Of a stretch of 64,000 nt of DNA, positions 27,514 to 36,894 are shown one piece after another (the stretch's first letter is position 1; each line of letters opens with the position of its first letter). The DNA is from Agrobacterium rosae (lineage in GTDB: Bacteria > Pseudomonadota > Alphaproteobacteria > Rhizobiales > Rhizobiaceae): NCBI RefSeq assembly GCF_002915175.1, contig NZ_NXEJ01000001.1, positions 204,143-268,142 on the forward strand, read 5' to 3'. The notes under the pieces were generated by a model. That model had not been told where the DNA came from. It saw only the letters and a program-made list of their open reading frames with translations, and did no database searches. The translations under genes and the position numbers were made by a program.

Positions 27514-28513
27514 AACGGTTCGCCATAGCCGCCATCTGCTCTGGGTAACGCCCACCGGCAACCTTCGCCGGAGACAGCAACTCACCCAGCTTCGCAGCCT
27601 CCTCCGCACTCAGCGCAACATCCGCCGCTGCGACGTTCTTCTCCAGATTGGCGATCTTCGTTGTGCCGGGAATAGGGACGATGAAATCGCCCTGGGCCAG
27701 CACCCAGGCCAACGCCAGTTGCCCGGCTGTCACGCCTTTTTCCGCAGCCATCTCTTCAAGTAACGTGATGAGCGCCAGATTGGCGTCGAAGTTTTCCGCT
27801 TGGAAACGGGGCAGGGAGCGGCGGAAGTCGGTTTCGGAGAGGCCGTCGAGTTTCTTCAGGGCGCCGGTCAGCACGCCACGGCCCAGCGGGCTGAAGGGCA
27901 CGAAGCCGATGCCGAGTTCGCGGCAGGTGTCGAGCACGCCGTTGGTCTCGACATCGCGGGTCCACAGCGAATATTCGCTCTGAAGTGCCGCGATGGGGTG
28001 GGTGGCATGCGCCTTGCGGATCGTTTCTGCATTGGCTTCGGACAGGCCGAGATGACGGATTTTGCCTGCCTGCACCAGTTCGGCCATGGCACCGACCGTT
28101 TCTTCGATCGGCACGTTCGGATCAACCCGGTGCTGGTAGAAGAGATCGATGACATCGATGCCCAGACGCTTGAGAGAGACATCGGCCACCGCGCGGACAT
28201 TTTCCGGTCTGCTGTCAGTGCCCACCATCATTTGCCCCGCTGGCTTGGTGGCATCGATCTTGAAGCCGAATTTCGTGGCGATGGTGACCCTGTCGCGATA
28301 GGGCTTCAGGCCTTTGCCGACGAGAACTTCATTGGTGAAGGGGCCATAGACCTCTGCGGTATCGAAGAAGGTCACGCCAAGTTCGACAGCGCGGTGCAGT
28401 GTTGCGATGGAGGCGCTTTCGTCTGCGGATGGGCTGTAAGCGTGGCTCATGCCCATGCAGCCGAGGCCAAGCGCTGAAACGGAGAGGTTGTTTCCGAGAA
28501 TTCTGTTTTGCAT
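27512..28513 (-). CDS. Aldo/keto reductase
   Basis: From the ATG at 28513 (GGAAGG ribosome-binding site) the enzyme has 333 residues and the (beta/alpha)8 AKR fold. NADPH-dependent carbonyl reduction is supported by [12 protein letters not shown], the catalytic segment [14 protein letters not shown] (Asp and Tyr), the [18 protein letters not shown] stretch and the cofactor loop [13 protein letters not shown]. It resembles the AKR13/YakC group. It is divergent from a LysR-family gene, its likely regulator, and the palindrome at the LysR start lies in the shared promoter. The upstream ATG at 28576 has no ribosome-binding site. Confidence 0.93.
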   Translation of the reverse strand: MQNRILGNNLSVSALGLGCMGMSHAYSPSADESASIATLHRAVELGVTFFDTAEVYGPFTNEVLVGKGLKPYRDRVTIATKFGFKIDATKPAGQMMVGTDSRPENVRAVADVSLKRLGIDVIDLFYQHRVDPNVPIEETVGAMAELVQAGKIRHLGLSEANAETIRKAHATHPIAALQSEYSLWTRDVETNGVLDTCRELGIGFVPFSPLGRGVLTGALKKLDGLSETDFRRSLPRFQAENFDANLALITLLEEMAAEKGVTAGQLALAWVLAQGDFIVPIPGTTKIANLEKNVAAADVALSAEEAAKLGELLSPAKVAGGRYPEQMAAMANR

Positions 28514-28610
28514 CTGTCTGCCTTCCATAAAGGAACCGCCCGTCGCTACGGGCATGAGGTCAAGATAGCCTGGCAAGACGGCGAAAATAATCGCTGCAAT
28601 TCATGTTGGC

Positions 28611-28631
28611 TTGTTCTATCATTTAGAACAA
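28611..28631. promoter_or_regulatory. Palindrome overlapping the LysR start codon
   Basis: TTGTTCTA and TAGAACAA form perfect 8-bp arms around a 5-bp centre. The last base is the A of the LysR start codon. The size and position suit a LysR-type autoregulatory site in the AKR/LysR divergent promoter. Confidence 0.6.
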
Positions 28632-29521
28632 TGAACCGTGTGCAACTTTCCCAATTGGCCGTTTTGGCTGCCGTTGCAGAAGGCCGCAGCTTTCGCAAGG
28701 CGGCAGCGGAGCTTGGCATTGCACCCTCTGCCGTCAGTCACGCCGTGTCTTCGCTGGAACTCAGCCTCGGCTTGCGCCTGCTTCACCGCACCACCCGCAG
28801 CGTCTCGCCAACGGAAGAGGGCAGGCGCTTGCTGGAAACGCTGGCGCCAGCACTCGCCGATATCGATGCGGTTATCGGCGCGCTGGCCGAACATGGTGGT
28901 CGCCCCGCCGGGCCACTGCGCATCACCATGCCACGCCTTGCGGCGGAAGACATCGTCGTGCCACGGCTAGGCGAGTTTCTTGCGCGCTACCCGAATATTT
29001 CACTCGAGATTTCCACCAATGACCGCTTCGAGGATATTGTTGCCAAAGGCTTCGACGCCGGTTTGCGGCTGGGTGAAAATCTGGAAGCGGATATGATTGC
29101 GGTTCGCGCCAGCGCCGCATGGCGCGGTGCGATCGTCGGCTCACCTGAATATTTCGAGAAGCACCCGTTACCGCAGCATCCGCGCGATCTCATGCAGCAT
29201 CGCTGCATTCGCCGCCGGTTTTCGAGCGGTTTGATCTATCGCTGGGAACTGGAGAAGGATGGCAAGCCGCTGGTTGTCGATGTGCAGGGGCCGCTAATCC
29301 TTTCCGATCAAAGCCTCATTCGTGCTGCGGCAATCGATGGCGCGGGTCTGGCTTTTGTCTTTGAGCAGCGCATCGAGAGCGATGTTAAAGAGGGGCGGCT
29401 GGTGCAGGTGCTGGAAGACTGGTGTGCACCCTTCGATGGCTTTTACATCTATTATCCCTCGCGCCGACAGATGCGACCGGCGCTGAGGGCTTTCGTGGAT
29501 TTCTTCCGCATCAGAACTTGA
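28631..29521 (+). CDS. LysR-family transcriptional regulator
   Basis: From the ATG at 28631 the protein has 296 residues. The N-terminal winged helix (about 1-60: QLAVLAAVAEGRSFRKAAAELGIAPSAVSHAVSSLE) is followed by a two-lobe effector domain starting near GPLRITMPRLAAEDIVVPRL. The subgroup resembles regulators of the CrgA/DhcR type. It is divergent from the aldo/keto reductase, which it probably controls. The longer start at 28508 would run through the palindromic operator and adds sequence outside the family. It overlaps the convergent GNAT gene by 11 bp. Confidence 0.93.
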   Translation: MNRVQLSQLAVLAAVAEGRSFRKAAAELGIAPSAVSHAVSSLELSLGLRLLHRTTRSVSPTEEGRRLLETLAPALADIDAVIGALAEHGGRPAGPLRITMPRLAAEDIVVPRLGEFLARYPNISLEISTNDRFEDIVAKGFDAGLRLGENLEADMIAVRASAAWRGAIVGSPEYFEKHPLPQHPRDLMQHRCIRRRFSSGLIYRWELEKDGKPLVVDVQGPLILSDQSLIRAAAIDGAGLAFVFEQRIESDVKEGRLVQVLEDWCAPFDGFYIYYPSRRQMRPALRAFVDFFRIRT

Positions 29522-29954
29522 TCCGGTAGCGAATGTGGCCGTCGCTTCGAACATAGCTGTCATAGAGCTTGCGAGCCTGCGCATTGTCCTCATTGGTGTG
29601 CCAGTAAAGCCGTGACCAGCCCTTGTCCTTGCAGATTGATATCAGGTCATCGATCAGCGCGCGGCCTATGCCTTTGCCACGAATATTGGCGTTGATGAAC
29701 AGGTCTTCCAGATAGCAATCCGGTGTCTTCACCCAAGTACTGTCATGGAAGTGGTGGATGGCAAAGCCAACCACCTGTCCGTGGAGCACCGCAAGGCGCG
29801 CAGATACGCGCGATGCGGGGTCGATAATGCGTTCCCATGTGTGGGCGGTCACCTCGTCGGCAAGATCGACATTGTAGAAGGCGAGGTAGTCGCTCCACAG
29901 ACCAAGCCACTCGGCTTGGTCCTGACTGCTGGCATCACGAATGCTGAGATCCAT
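29511..29954 (-). CDS. GNAT family N-acetyltransferase
   Basis: This 147-residue protein shows a GNAT core with LEDLFINANIRGKGIGRALIDDL, whose RGKGIG is the acetyl-CoA loop, and the C-terminal YWHTNEDNAQARKLYDSY helix. The LYD pattern is typical of amine or aminoglycoside-like acetyltransferases, and the substrate is not known. It follows directly (0 bp) on the aldo/keto reductase gene at 29955, so the two are probably co-transcribed. Its 3' end overlaps lysR by 11 bp. Confidence 0.9.
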   Translation of the reverse strand: MDLSIRDASSQDQAEWLGLWSDYLAFYNVDLADEVTAHTWERIIDPASRVSARLAVLHGQVVGFAIHHFHDSTWVKTPDCYLEDLFINANIRGKGIGRALIDDLISICKDKGWSRLYWHTNEDNAQARKLYDSYVRSDGHIRYRIKF

Positions 29955-30890
29955 TTACGCGCCAGCCTTATCCAGAAGAACCACCATCTCGTCAGTCAGC
30001 TTCAGTTCCGTTGCGCGCTTGAAGCTTTCCAGCTGTGAGAGGCTGGTGGCGCTGGCGATCGGTGCGGTCACGGCCTTTTTGCGCAGCAGCCAAGCGAGCG
30101 CGATATCGGCCAGCTTTGCCCCGGTTTCGGCAGCAATCGTATCCATGGCACCCAGAATGGCCAGACCACGCGTATTGACGTAATCGCCAACGCGGTAGGA
30201 ACGCGCAACACCTTCCGTATCCGCCTTGCTGCGATATTTGCCGGTCAGGAACCCGGCGGCAAGGCTGTAATAGTTGATGACGCCGATGTCTTCTTTTGCC
30301 GTCAGCTCGGCAAGTGGGCCTTCGAACCGCTCGCGTGTGTAGAGATTATATTCCGGCTGCACGACATCGAAACGCGCCAACCCGGTTTTCGCGGAGACAT
30401 CGAGCGCTTCTTGTAGCTCGGGCGCGTCATAATTGGAGCAGCCGATGGCGCGCACCTTGCCTTGCTCCTTCAGCTTGGTGAACGCGCCCAGCGTTTCCTC
30501 GATTGGCGTCTCCGCGTCAGGCTTATGGGCGAGATAAAGGTCGATGTAATCGGTCTGCAGACGGCGCAGCGATGCCTCGACTGCTTCGGCGATCCGCTCG
30601 GCCTTGAGGCCTTTGTCATAGCCAACCTTGGAAACGATAATAGCCTTGTCGCGGGCCACGCTTCCGCGTTTCAGCCATTTTCCGATGATGGCTTCCGACT
30701 CACCGCCCTGATGGCCATCAACCCATGCGGAATACACATCCGCCGTGTCGATGGTGTTGAAGCCTGCATCGAAGAAGGCATCCAGCAGCTGGAAGGAGGT
30801 GTTCTCATCCGCAGTCCAGCCGAAGACATTGCCGCCAAAGACGATCGGGGCGATGGAAAGGCCGGTTCGGCCAAGCGCGCGTTTCTCCAC
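29955..30890 (-). CDS. Aldo/keto reductase
   Basis: I choose the GTG at 30890, because GGGAG lies 8-9 nt upstream and translation then starts VEKRALGRTGLSIAPIVFGG, the normal AKR N-terminus. The upstream ATG at 30935 lacks this. The 311-residue barrel has the catalytic segment TIDTADVYSAWVDG and the active-site lysine and histidine in KVGYDKGL and YLAHKPDAET. It belongs near the AKR11/YajO-like group and reduces carbonyls with NADPH; the substrate is unknown. The GNAT gene follows with no gap. Confidence 0.9.
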   Translation of the reverse strand: MEKRALGRTGLSIAPIVFGGNVFGWTADENTSFQLLDAFFDAGFNTIDTADVYSAWVDGHQGGESEAIIGKWLKRGSVARDKAIIVSKVGYDKGLKAERIAEAVEASLRRLQTDYIDLYLAHKPDAETPIEETLGAFTKLKEQGKVRAIGCSNYDAPELQEALDVSAKTGLARFDVVQPEYNLYTRERFEGPLAELTAKEDIGVINYYSLAAGFLTGKYRSKADTEGVARSYRVGDYVNTRGLAILGAMDTIAAETGAKLADIALAWLLRKKAVTAPIASATSLSQLESFKRATELKLTDEMVVLLDKAGA

Positions 30891-31003
30891 GGATGATACT
30901 CCCTTTGTTTTTCTGATGTTTCGCAACAGTAGCAAGCGGATGGAGCCATAACCATTGAATTTCCTTGATGGCTGGACCCCTGCTTGCGTGATGGAAACGA
31001 CAT

Positions 31004-31990
31004 TCAGGAGGAAAGGGTTCGGTAAAAACTTGGCGGCTCTTCATGATGTTGCTGCCATACACGGCGAAGATGACGCGCAGAGGCGAAGCCTGACCTCTCA
31101 GCCACCGCTTCCATATCAAGCCGGGAATGAGCCAGAATATCGCGGGCGAGGTTGACGCGCATCAGGTTGATATAATCCACCACGCTGACGCCGGTGTGTT
31201 CACGAAACAGCCGGGAGAGATGCCGCTCACTCAAGCCTGCTGTTTTGGCAAGCAGCCCGAGTGACCATTCGGCGGCGGGATCGGCTACGATGGCGTCCTG
31301 TGCCTTGTGGACGGATGGGTGAATGTGGTTGCGGCCGGAAAGCCAGGGCGAAATCTGCGGATCATTCGCTGTGCGCCTGATATAGATGACCATGATCTGG
31401 GCTATGCGCGCGGCAATCACCGGACTGGTGAGAGACGACACGATGTGCAGCAAAAGATCAATGCCGGTGGAAATGCCAGCGCTGGAAAAGCGGCGGCCAT
31501 CTTCCACGAACAGTCGGTTGTCCAACACCTGCGCTAAGGGCGCGAGCCGCCGCAATTCACCCATGCAATCGGCGTGAGTGGTGCAGTGGTGACCATCGAA
31601 GACGCCGGCCTCGGCGGCAATCAGTGCGCCGGAGCAGATAGAGACGATTGTGGTATCGTCCCGCACTTTTTTGCGCAGCCAGTCCGCGAGAATGCGCCGT
31701 TCAGATCGGCCTTGCTTTGTTTCCGCCAGAGAGCCACCGGAAATAACCAACATGGCATTGTCGGGCAGGGCATCTGGCAAGGCTTCTAGCCCGGCCAGCG
31801 AAAGACCTATCGTTGTCGTCTGTGTGTCGCTCGCTGCAATATATTTGCAATCGAAGCGGATTTGGTCTTGTTGCTGGTTGGCATAACGCAAGACCTCCAG
31901 CGGCCCCGCGACATCCAGCAACAGCGTTTGCGGCGGCAGCACCACGAAAACCGGAATGATCTTGGTCGATGTGCCGCCAGTCATCATCAT
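31004..31990 (-). CDS. GlxA-family transcriptional regulator (DJ-1/PfpI domain plus AraC HTH)
   Basis: The start is the first of three consecutive ATG codons at 31990, which overlaps the stop of the isochorismatase gene (ATGA), so the two are translationally coupled. The 328-residue protein has an N-terminal amidotransferase-like DJ-1/PfpI domain (about 10-190, with the elbow SICSGALIAAEAG) and a C-terminal AraC HTH (about 225-325, WSLGLLAKTAGLSERHLSRLFREHTG). Such regulators often control catabolism of nitrogenous compounds. The longer open frame to 32257 runs antisense through the isochorismatase frame and is not real. Confidence 0.92.
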   Translation of the reverse strand: MMMTGGTSTKIIPVFVVLPPQTLLLDVAGPLEVLRYANQQQDQIRFDCKYIAASDTQTTTIGLSLAGLEALPDALPDNAMLVISGGSLAETKQGRSERRILADWLRKKVRDDTTIVSICSGALIAAEAGVFDGHHCTTHADCMGELRRLAPLAQVLDNRLFVEDGRRFSSAGISTGIDLLLHIVSSLTSPVIAARIAQIMVIYIRRTANDPQISPWLSGRNHIHPSVHKAQDAIVADPAAEWSLGLLAKTAGLSERHLSRLFREHTGVSVVDYINLMRVNLARDILAHSRLDMEAVAERSGFASARHLRRVWQQHHEEPPSFYRTLSS

Positions 31991-32547
31991 GCGGCCTCTT
32001 TCCGTGCCTGCAACGCTTCGTCTACCGTCACGATGCGCGCGAAGCGACCGGCGAGCACCAGTTCCGTGCGTGTCGCGATATCCTCTACCGAGAAGACCTT
32101 GCCGGATGCATGCGTCATCGGAAAAGTCAGTGTCGCCTCGGTGACGAAATCGACCGTATAGCCCAGATCTGATCCCTGCCGCGTGGTGGTTTCGCAGCAC
32201 TGCTCGGTGCGAATACCGGAAACGATCAGCCGGTTGATGCCGTGCTTGGTCAACCACACATCGAGACCCGTTCCGATAAACGCCGAATGGCGGTTCTTGC
32301 GAAAGGTCACGGCGGGCTCAATGCGAATGCCGTCCAGTGCGCGGATGAAACCGCTCTCCTCGGCAAAGGCCCGGTCGCCATCGACATGGAATATCTGAAT
32401 GACGGGAATACCCGCTGCGTCTGCGCCATCAATCAGCTTTTGCTGGGCGGCGAGATAGGCAGGCAGGCCGCTCTCATCGAAATAGGGTGCCTGCCGAAAG
32501 GATTCCTGCACATCGATAACCAGCAGTGCTGTGTGTAGATGGGACAT
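31987..32547 (-). CDS. Isochorismatase-family cysteine hydrolase
   Basis: From the ATG at 32547 (GGAGAT ribosome-binding site) the protein has 186 residues. The catalytic triad of the family is visible: D12 in LLVIDVQESF, the lysine in FRKNRHSAF and the cysteine in GIRTEQCCETTTR. Members hydrolyse amides or enol ethers, such as isochorismate, nicotinamide and N-carbamoyl compounds. The start of the GlxA regulator overlaps its stop codon. The pair may sense and degrade one compound. The substrate is unknown. Confidence 0.92.
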   Translation of the reverse strand: MSHLHTALLVIDVQESFRQAPYFDESGLPAYLAAQQKLIDGADAAGIPVIQIFHVDGDRAFAEESGFIRALDGIRIEPAVTFRKNRHSAFIGTGLDVWLTKHGINRLIVSGIRTEQCCETTTRQGSDLGYTVDFVTEATLTFPMTHASGKVFSVEDIATRTELVLAGRFARIVTVDEALQARKEAA

Positions 32548-32729
32548 TTTCGGTATCTCCAATTTCTGATGAATACACTCTGCTCCCTTAAACATAAAGC
32601 CGAAAGTCCAGTTCGCGCCGAATAGAGGACATTTCCGGCCATCACATGTCTGAATCAGGGCTGGCTTTTCGAGCGGTTGCTTGTCGTCCCTGTCATGCTA
32701 AGGTGCCGCCCATCATAGTGGAGGCAGGC

Positions 32730-33716
32730 ATGTTGCGTTTTGGAATTCTATCGACGGCGAAAATCGGCCGGGAGCTCGTCATCCCCGCCATTCAGGATGC
32801 CGAAAACGCCGTCGTCACCGCTATCGCCAGCCGAGATTTCTCCAAGGCGCGGCAGCTCGCAGACCGTTTTTCCGTGCCGCATGCCTTCGGCTCCTACGAA
32901 GAGATGCTGGCCTCTGATGTCATCGACGCAGTCTACATCCCGCTGCCCACCGCCCAGCATGTGGAGTGGTCCATCAAGGCCGCCAATGCTGGCAAGCATG
33001 TACTGTGCGAAAAGCCAATTGCCTTAAAGGCCGATGAGATCGATAGCCTGATTGCCGCGCGAGACCACAACAAGGTTCTCATCTCCGAGGCCTATATGGT
33101 GACCTATGCCCCGGTGTGGCTGAAGGTGCGCGAGTTGCTGGCCTCCGGTTCCATCGGCACACTGAAGCACGTGCAAGGCTCTTTCACCTATTTCAACCGC
33201 GATCCCGGCAATATGCGCAATATTCCCGAACTCGGCGGCGGCGCGCTTCCCGATATCGGCGTTTATCCCACAATCACCACGCGTTTTGCCACCGGTAAAG
33301 AGCCGAAGCGCGTTCAGGCCGTGGTCGAGCGTGACCCGGAATTCGGTACCGATATCTATGCCAGCGTGAAGGCGGATTTCGGAGATTTCGAACTCAGCTT
33401 CTACATTTCCACCCAGCTTGCGGGCCGCCAGCTCATGGTCCTGCACGGCACCGAGGGTTACATCGAAGTCAAGTCACCCTTCAATGCCGACCGCTGGGGT
33501 GCCGAAGAAGTCGAACTTACCAACCAGAACCACGGCCAGTCACAAATCTTCCGCTTTCAGGATAGCCGCCAGTATCGCAGGGAGATCGAAGCTTTCGCCA
33601 CTGCGGCAAGCGGCGGTAAGGGCGAGGTCGTTTCCCTGGAAAGCTCGAAGAACAGCCAGCGCTTTATCGATGCGATCTACCGTGCTGCTGAAAAGGATGG
33701 CTGGGAAACGTTCTAG
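32730..33716 (+). CDS. Gfo/Idh/MocA family oxidoreductase
   Basis: The start at 32730 has a GGAGG box 6 nt upstream; the alternative at 32646 has none. The 328-residue protein has an N-terminal Rossmann domain ([20 protein letters not shown]) and the family motif [12 protein letters not shown], whose lysine takes part in hydride transfer. The C-terminal beta-sheet domain contains [18 protein letters not shown] with the active-site Asp and a conserved tyrosine. Members oxidise sugars or dihydrodiols with NAD(P); the substrate is not set. It overlaps the convergent membrane protein gene by 4 bp. Confidence 0.92.
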   Translation: MLRFGILSTAKIGRELVIPAIQDAENAVVTAIASRDFSKARQLADRFSVPHAFGSYEEMLASDVIDAVYIPLPTAQHVEWSIKAANAGKHVLCEKPIALKADEIDSLIAARDHNKVLISEAYMVTYAPVWLKVRELLASGSIGTLKHVQGSFTYFNRDPGNMRNIPELGGGALPDIGVYPTITTRFATGKEPKRVQAVVERDPEFGTDIYASVKADFGDFELSFYISTQLAGRQLMVLHGTEGYIEVKSPFNADRWGAEEVELTNQNHGQSQIFRFQDSRQYRREIEAFATAASGGKGEVVSLESSKNSQRFIDAIYRAAEKDGWETF

Positions 33717-34081
33717 AGCGGCCTGCCCACCTTTTTTCTTGCTCTGATGTAGCCCGCAACGGCAAGAGCGAGGCCGCCACATGACGCCGCGAGAAATGCC
33801 ATCGGCCATTGCACGAACGGGTTTCGGGTGATGATCAGCGCGAAAATGCCAAAGCTGGCACATGTGCTGACGCCACTGAGCACGATCAACAAAACGCCGC
33901 CGCTAGGAGCAGCTCTTTGTAGGCGATTGAGAGTATAGGTAAGACAGGGGAGCATGATCGCGACGCTCAACAAACGGACGACCACGATGTCAAGATTGGA
34001 ACCAATCGAGATCCCAAGCGTGACAAAACCGTCCAGTACAATGAAAGCGGCGTTGATCAGGATAAATACGGGCAAATTCAC
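33713..34081 (-). CDS. Small four-helix membrane protein, hypothetical
   Basis: This 122-residue protein is largely hydrophobic, with four predicted transmembrane segments (about 4-25, 33-50, 60-83 and 92-112) and a basic C-terminus ([10 protein letters not shown]). I do not recognise a family. Codon use looks like the neighbours. The start lacks a clear ribosome-binding site. It is followed at its 3' end by a 4-bp overlap with the convergent oxidoreductase gene. Its upstream neighbour at 34149 also encodes a small membrane protein, so they may form a pair. Confidence 0.65.
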   Translation of the reverse strand: MNLPVFILINAAFIVLDGFVTLGISIGSNLDIVVVRLLSVAIMLPCLTYTLNRLQRAAPSGGVLLIVLSGVSTCASFGIFALIITRNPFVQWPMAFLAASCGGLALAVAGYIRARKKVGRPL

Positions 34082-34148
34082 GGGTCGATGTTCCGTTTCA
34101 AGACATTCGAAACGGTACTTTATCGTAAACGTGCAACGCCGCTACCGA

Positions 34149-34379
34149 TTAAGCGGTGCGCAATCCTCTAACTGCCACCATCGCACCAAAAATGCCCGCA
34201 ATGCCGACATTATAGCCTGCAAGCGCAATCAGAAGTGACAGTACGTGTACACCAGATGCTGACACCAACGCCGCAGCAGCAAAAACGACTGCAATCAGGA
34301 TGCCCGTGGCTGCGACAGCCGTAACAGAGCGCAAAGCAAGCGCAGCTACGCCGAGTGAAATTCCGAGAATAAATACCAT
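34149..34379 (-). CDS. Small two-helix membrane protein, hypothetical
   Basis: This 76-residue protein is almost wholly hydrophobic, with two to three helices (about 2-17, 22-40 and 46-68) and a short basic end (VRGLRTA). The start has a strong ribosome-binding site (GGAGGAGG, about 8 nt upstream), which supports expression. No family is recognised. It is on the same strand as the four-helix protein and could act with it. Confidence 0.65.
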   Translation of the reverse strand: MVFILGISLGVAALALRSVTAVAATGILIAVVFAAAALVSASGVHVLSLLIALAGYNVGIAGIFGAMVAVRGLRTA

Positions 34380-34575
34380 GATGCCGCTCCTCCTCCAGAG
34401 GGCCTGAGGAAAGGCACCGTCATCCTCAAAGACCCGTATTTCTCCTCCGTATATGCACGTTCAACCGCCAAACTAGCAGATTGTTGCAATTTTGTGAAAT
34501 TTAATCGTCAGGAAATTGTCAACTCTGCGTCATGAAGCCGATTTGCGAATCGCGGGCCATGGGGTAGAAACGGGC

Positions 34576-36174
34576 ATGAGCGATATTTTCAGCCAGCCAC
34601 TCACCAACCTTGCCGAATTTTCGGTTTCGGAGCTTTCCGGCTCTATCAAGCGCACGGTGGAGACCGCTTTTGATCAGGTGCGCGTACGTGGCGAAATCTC
34701 CGGTTATCGCGGCCAGCACACATCGGGCCACGCCTACTTTTCACTGAAAGACGACCGCGCCCGCATCGATGCCGTCATCTGGAAGGGCAGCTTTTCCAAG
34801 CTGAAATTCCGCCCGGAAGAGGGTATGGAGGTCATCGCCACCGGTAAGATCACCACCTTCCCCGGTTCATCCAAATACCAGATCGTCATCGAAAGCCTGG
34901 AGCCAGCCGGTGCCGGTGCACTGATGGCGCTGCTGGAAGAGCGCCGCCGCAAGCTGGCCGCCGAAGGTCTGTTCGATCAGACGCGCAAGCGCCGTCTACC
35001 CTATATGCCGAGGGTCATCGGCGTCGTCACCTCGCCAACCGGCGCGGTCATCCGCGATATTCTGCACCGCATTTCAGATCGTTTCCCCGTGCATGTGCTG
35101 GTCTGGCCGGTCAAAGTGCAGGGTGAAGGTTCCGGCGAAGAAGTCGCCAATGCCATCAGGGGCTTCAATGCGCTGGAGATTGGCGGGGTCATTCCGCGTC
35201 CCGATGTGCTAATCGTTGCGCGCGGCGGCGGCAGTCTGGAAGATCTGTGGAGTTTTAACGACGAAATCGTCGTGCGCGCTGCTGCCGAGAGTGCGATACC
35301 GCTAATATCGGCTGTCGGCCACGAAACCGATACGACACTCATCGACCATGCCGCCGATGTACGCGCGCCCACCCCCACGGGTGCCGCCGAAATGGCCGTG
35401 CCTGTCAAGGCCGATCTGGAAGCCCAGCTTGCAGGTCTCTCCGCCCGTCTCTCCGGCTCCATGTCCCGCCAGATGGACAATCGCCGCCAGGGCGTGCGCG
35501 CGCTCGTGCGCGCGCTTCCCTCGCTGGATCAGCTTCTCGCCCTGCCGCGTCGCCGTTTCGATGAAGCGGCCAGTGGCCTCGGTCGCGGGCTGGAATTGAA
35601 TACACTCAACAAACGCCGCAGCTTCGAGCGTACCGCGTCGGGCCTTCGCCCGGATGTGCTGGCCCATGGCCTCAAACAGCAACGCCAGCGCATTCAGGAG
35701 CGCATGCAGCGCGCCGAAAGCCTAGTTGAGCGCCGCCTGTTGCAAGCGCAATCGCGCGTCTCATCGTCGGACTCGTCTCTGCGCGCACTGCCAGCCCGGT
35801 TGCTCGGCCAGCTGGAACGCCAGAAGGAAAGGGTGGCCAGCGCCACGCGCCGCACCGATACCGCCGTTCTGCACCGCATGTCGCAAAACCGGGCTGGCAT
35901 CGCCGCCCATGATCGCATTTTGCAGTCGTTGTCCTACAAGAACGTGCTGAAACGCGGTTACGCCGTCATCCGCGATGAAGACAACCGCCCACTGACCCGC
36001 GCCGCAGCCGTTGCCTTAGGTGCTGTGGTATCGATGGAGTTTGCCGATGGCCGCGTTTCGGCCGTTGCCGGTGGTGCGGATGTCCAACCCGCCGAGACGC
36101 TGACGCCAGCGCCCAAGAAGAAGACGGTGAAAACGACCCCGTCAGACCCCGTGGATCAGGGCAGTTTGTTCTAA
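34576..36174 (+). CDS. xseA: Exodeoxyribonuclease VII large subunit
   Basis: The 532-residue subunit forms, with small XseB subunits (not in the window), a nuclease that degrades single-stranded DNA. The N-terminal OB fold starts [18 protein letters not shown] and includes [21 protein letters not shown]. The catalytic domain has [34 protein letters not shown] and [24 protein letters not shown] long coiled coil and a C-terminal segment ([13 protein letters not shown]) follow. I use the ATG at 34576, where homologues begin; a TTG at 34516 would add 20 residues. Confidence 0.97.
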   Translation: MSDIFSQPLTNLAEFSVSELSGSIKRTVETAFDQVRVRGEISGYRGQHTSGHAYFSLKDDRARIDAVIWKGSFSKLKFRPEEGMEVIATGKITTFPGSSKYQIVIESLEPAGAGALMALLEERRRKLAAEGLFDQTRKRRLPYMPRVIGVVTSPTGAVIRDILHRISDRFPVHVLVWPVKVQGEGSGEEVANAIRGFNALEIGGVIPRPDVLIVARGGGSLEDLWSFNDEIVVRAAAESAIPLISAVGHETDTTLIDHAADVRAPTPTGAAEMAVPVKADLEAQLAGLSARLSGSMSRQMDNRRQGVRALVRALPSLDQLLALPRRRFDEAASGLGRGLELNTLNKRRSFERTASGLRPDVLAHGLKQQRQRIQERMQRAESLVERRLLQAQSRVSSSDSSLRALPARLLGQLERQKERVASATRRTDTAVLHRMSQNRAGIAAHDRILQSLSYKNVLKRGYAVIRDEDNRPLTRAAAVALGAVVSMEFADGRVSAVAGGADVQPAETLTPAPKKKTVKTTPSDPVDQGSLF

Positions 36175-36188
36175 AAACATCTCTCTTC

Positions 36189-36297
36189 CGTCATTCCGGC
36201 CTTGAGCCGGAATCCAGTTGTCGCGCGTCTGCGCGGAAAGAGAGTCTTTGCGCTTCAGACGTAGCGCAGCTAGACCCCGCATCAAGTGCGGGTGACG
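36189..36297. repeat. Intergenic palindromic element after xseA
   Basis: The element begins CGTCAT and ends GTGACG. It holds two hairpins: TTCCGGC-cttga-GCCGGAA (36194-36212) and CCCGCA-tcaag-TGCGGG (36276-36292). The same design, outer GTCAT/ATGAC ends with inner GC-rich stems, is seen at 63910-63993. It fits the dispersed intergenic palindromes common in Rhizobiales. It may also stop convergent transcription between xseA and the MarR gene. Confidence 0.65.
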
Positions 36298-36312
36298 GAG
36301 GAGGGGAAGCGC

Positions 36313-36813
36313 TCACTCCAAATCCGCCAGAAACACCTTGAGCAACCGGTTGAACTCCCGCCTGTCATCCTCACTCACCGCGGCCATCAGCCGATGCTGG
36401 TTCGCCACATGGGCCGTCACCGCCTCGTCCACCGTGGCAAACCCCTTGTCCGTCAGAGCAATCAGCACACTGCGCCGGTCTTCTGGATTGTCGATGCGCT
36501 CCACCAAGCCAGCCTTTTCCAGCTGATCGATGCGGTTGGTCATGGTGCCGGAGCTGACCATGGTCATGGCCAGCAGCTCACCGGGGGAGAGGCGGTAGGG
36601 TTCGCCCGCCCGGCGCAAGGTTGCCAGCACGTCGAAGGCGGAAGATGACAGGCCATGTTGCAGGAGAACGGCCTCCACCTCACGCCCGAGATGGGTGGAC
36701 AGCCGGTGCAGGCGGCCCATGATGCCCATGGGTTCGACATCGAGGTCCGGGCGCTCCTTTGCCCATTGCGCCAGAATTCTATCGACGTGATCATCTACGG
36801 GTTTTTCACTCAT
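36313..36813 (-). CDS. MarR-family transcriptional regulator
   Basis: This 166-residue protein has the MarR winged helix at about residues 45-110: AFDVLATLRRAGEPYRLSPGELLAMTMVSSGTMTNRIDQLEKAGLVERI, then the wing DNPEDRRSVLIALTDKG. Flanking helices form the dimer interface. It is divergent from an EamA-type exporter, and a perfect 18-bp palindrome in the shared promoter is its probable operator. The ligand is unknown; phenolic compounds are common for this family. Confidence 0.94.
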   Translation of the reverse strand: MSEKPVDDHVDRILAQWAKERPDLDVEPMGIMGRLHRLSTHLGREVEAVLLQHGLSSSAFDVLATLRRAGEPYRLSPGELLAMTMVSSGTMTNRIDQLEKAGLVERIDNPEDRRSVLIALTDKGFATVDEAVTAHVANQHRLMAAVSEDDRREFNRLLKVFLADLE

Positions 36814-36833
36814 GGGAAAGAGATATCATCAAG

Positions 36834-36851
36834 TATCTTGACGTCAAGATA
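36834..36851. promoter_or_regulatory. MarR-type operator in the MarR/EamA divergent promoter
   Basis: TATCTTGACGTCAAGATA is a perfect 18-bp palindrome. A second TATCTTGAC half-site, with a degenerate partner, lies at 36871-36879 near the EamA start. The layout suits joint control of both genes by the MarR protein. Confidence 0.7.
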
Positions 36852-36894
36852 AAAACGCCTATCCTGAATTTATCTTGACATAGAGATTCTTGAA

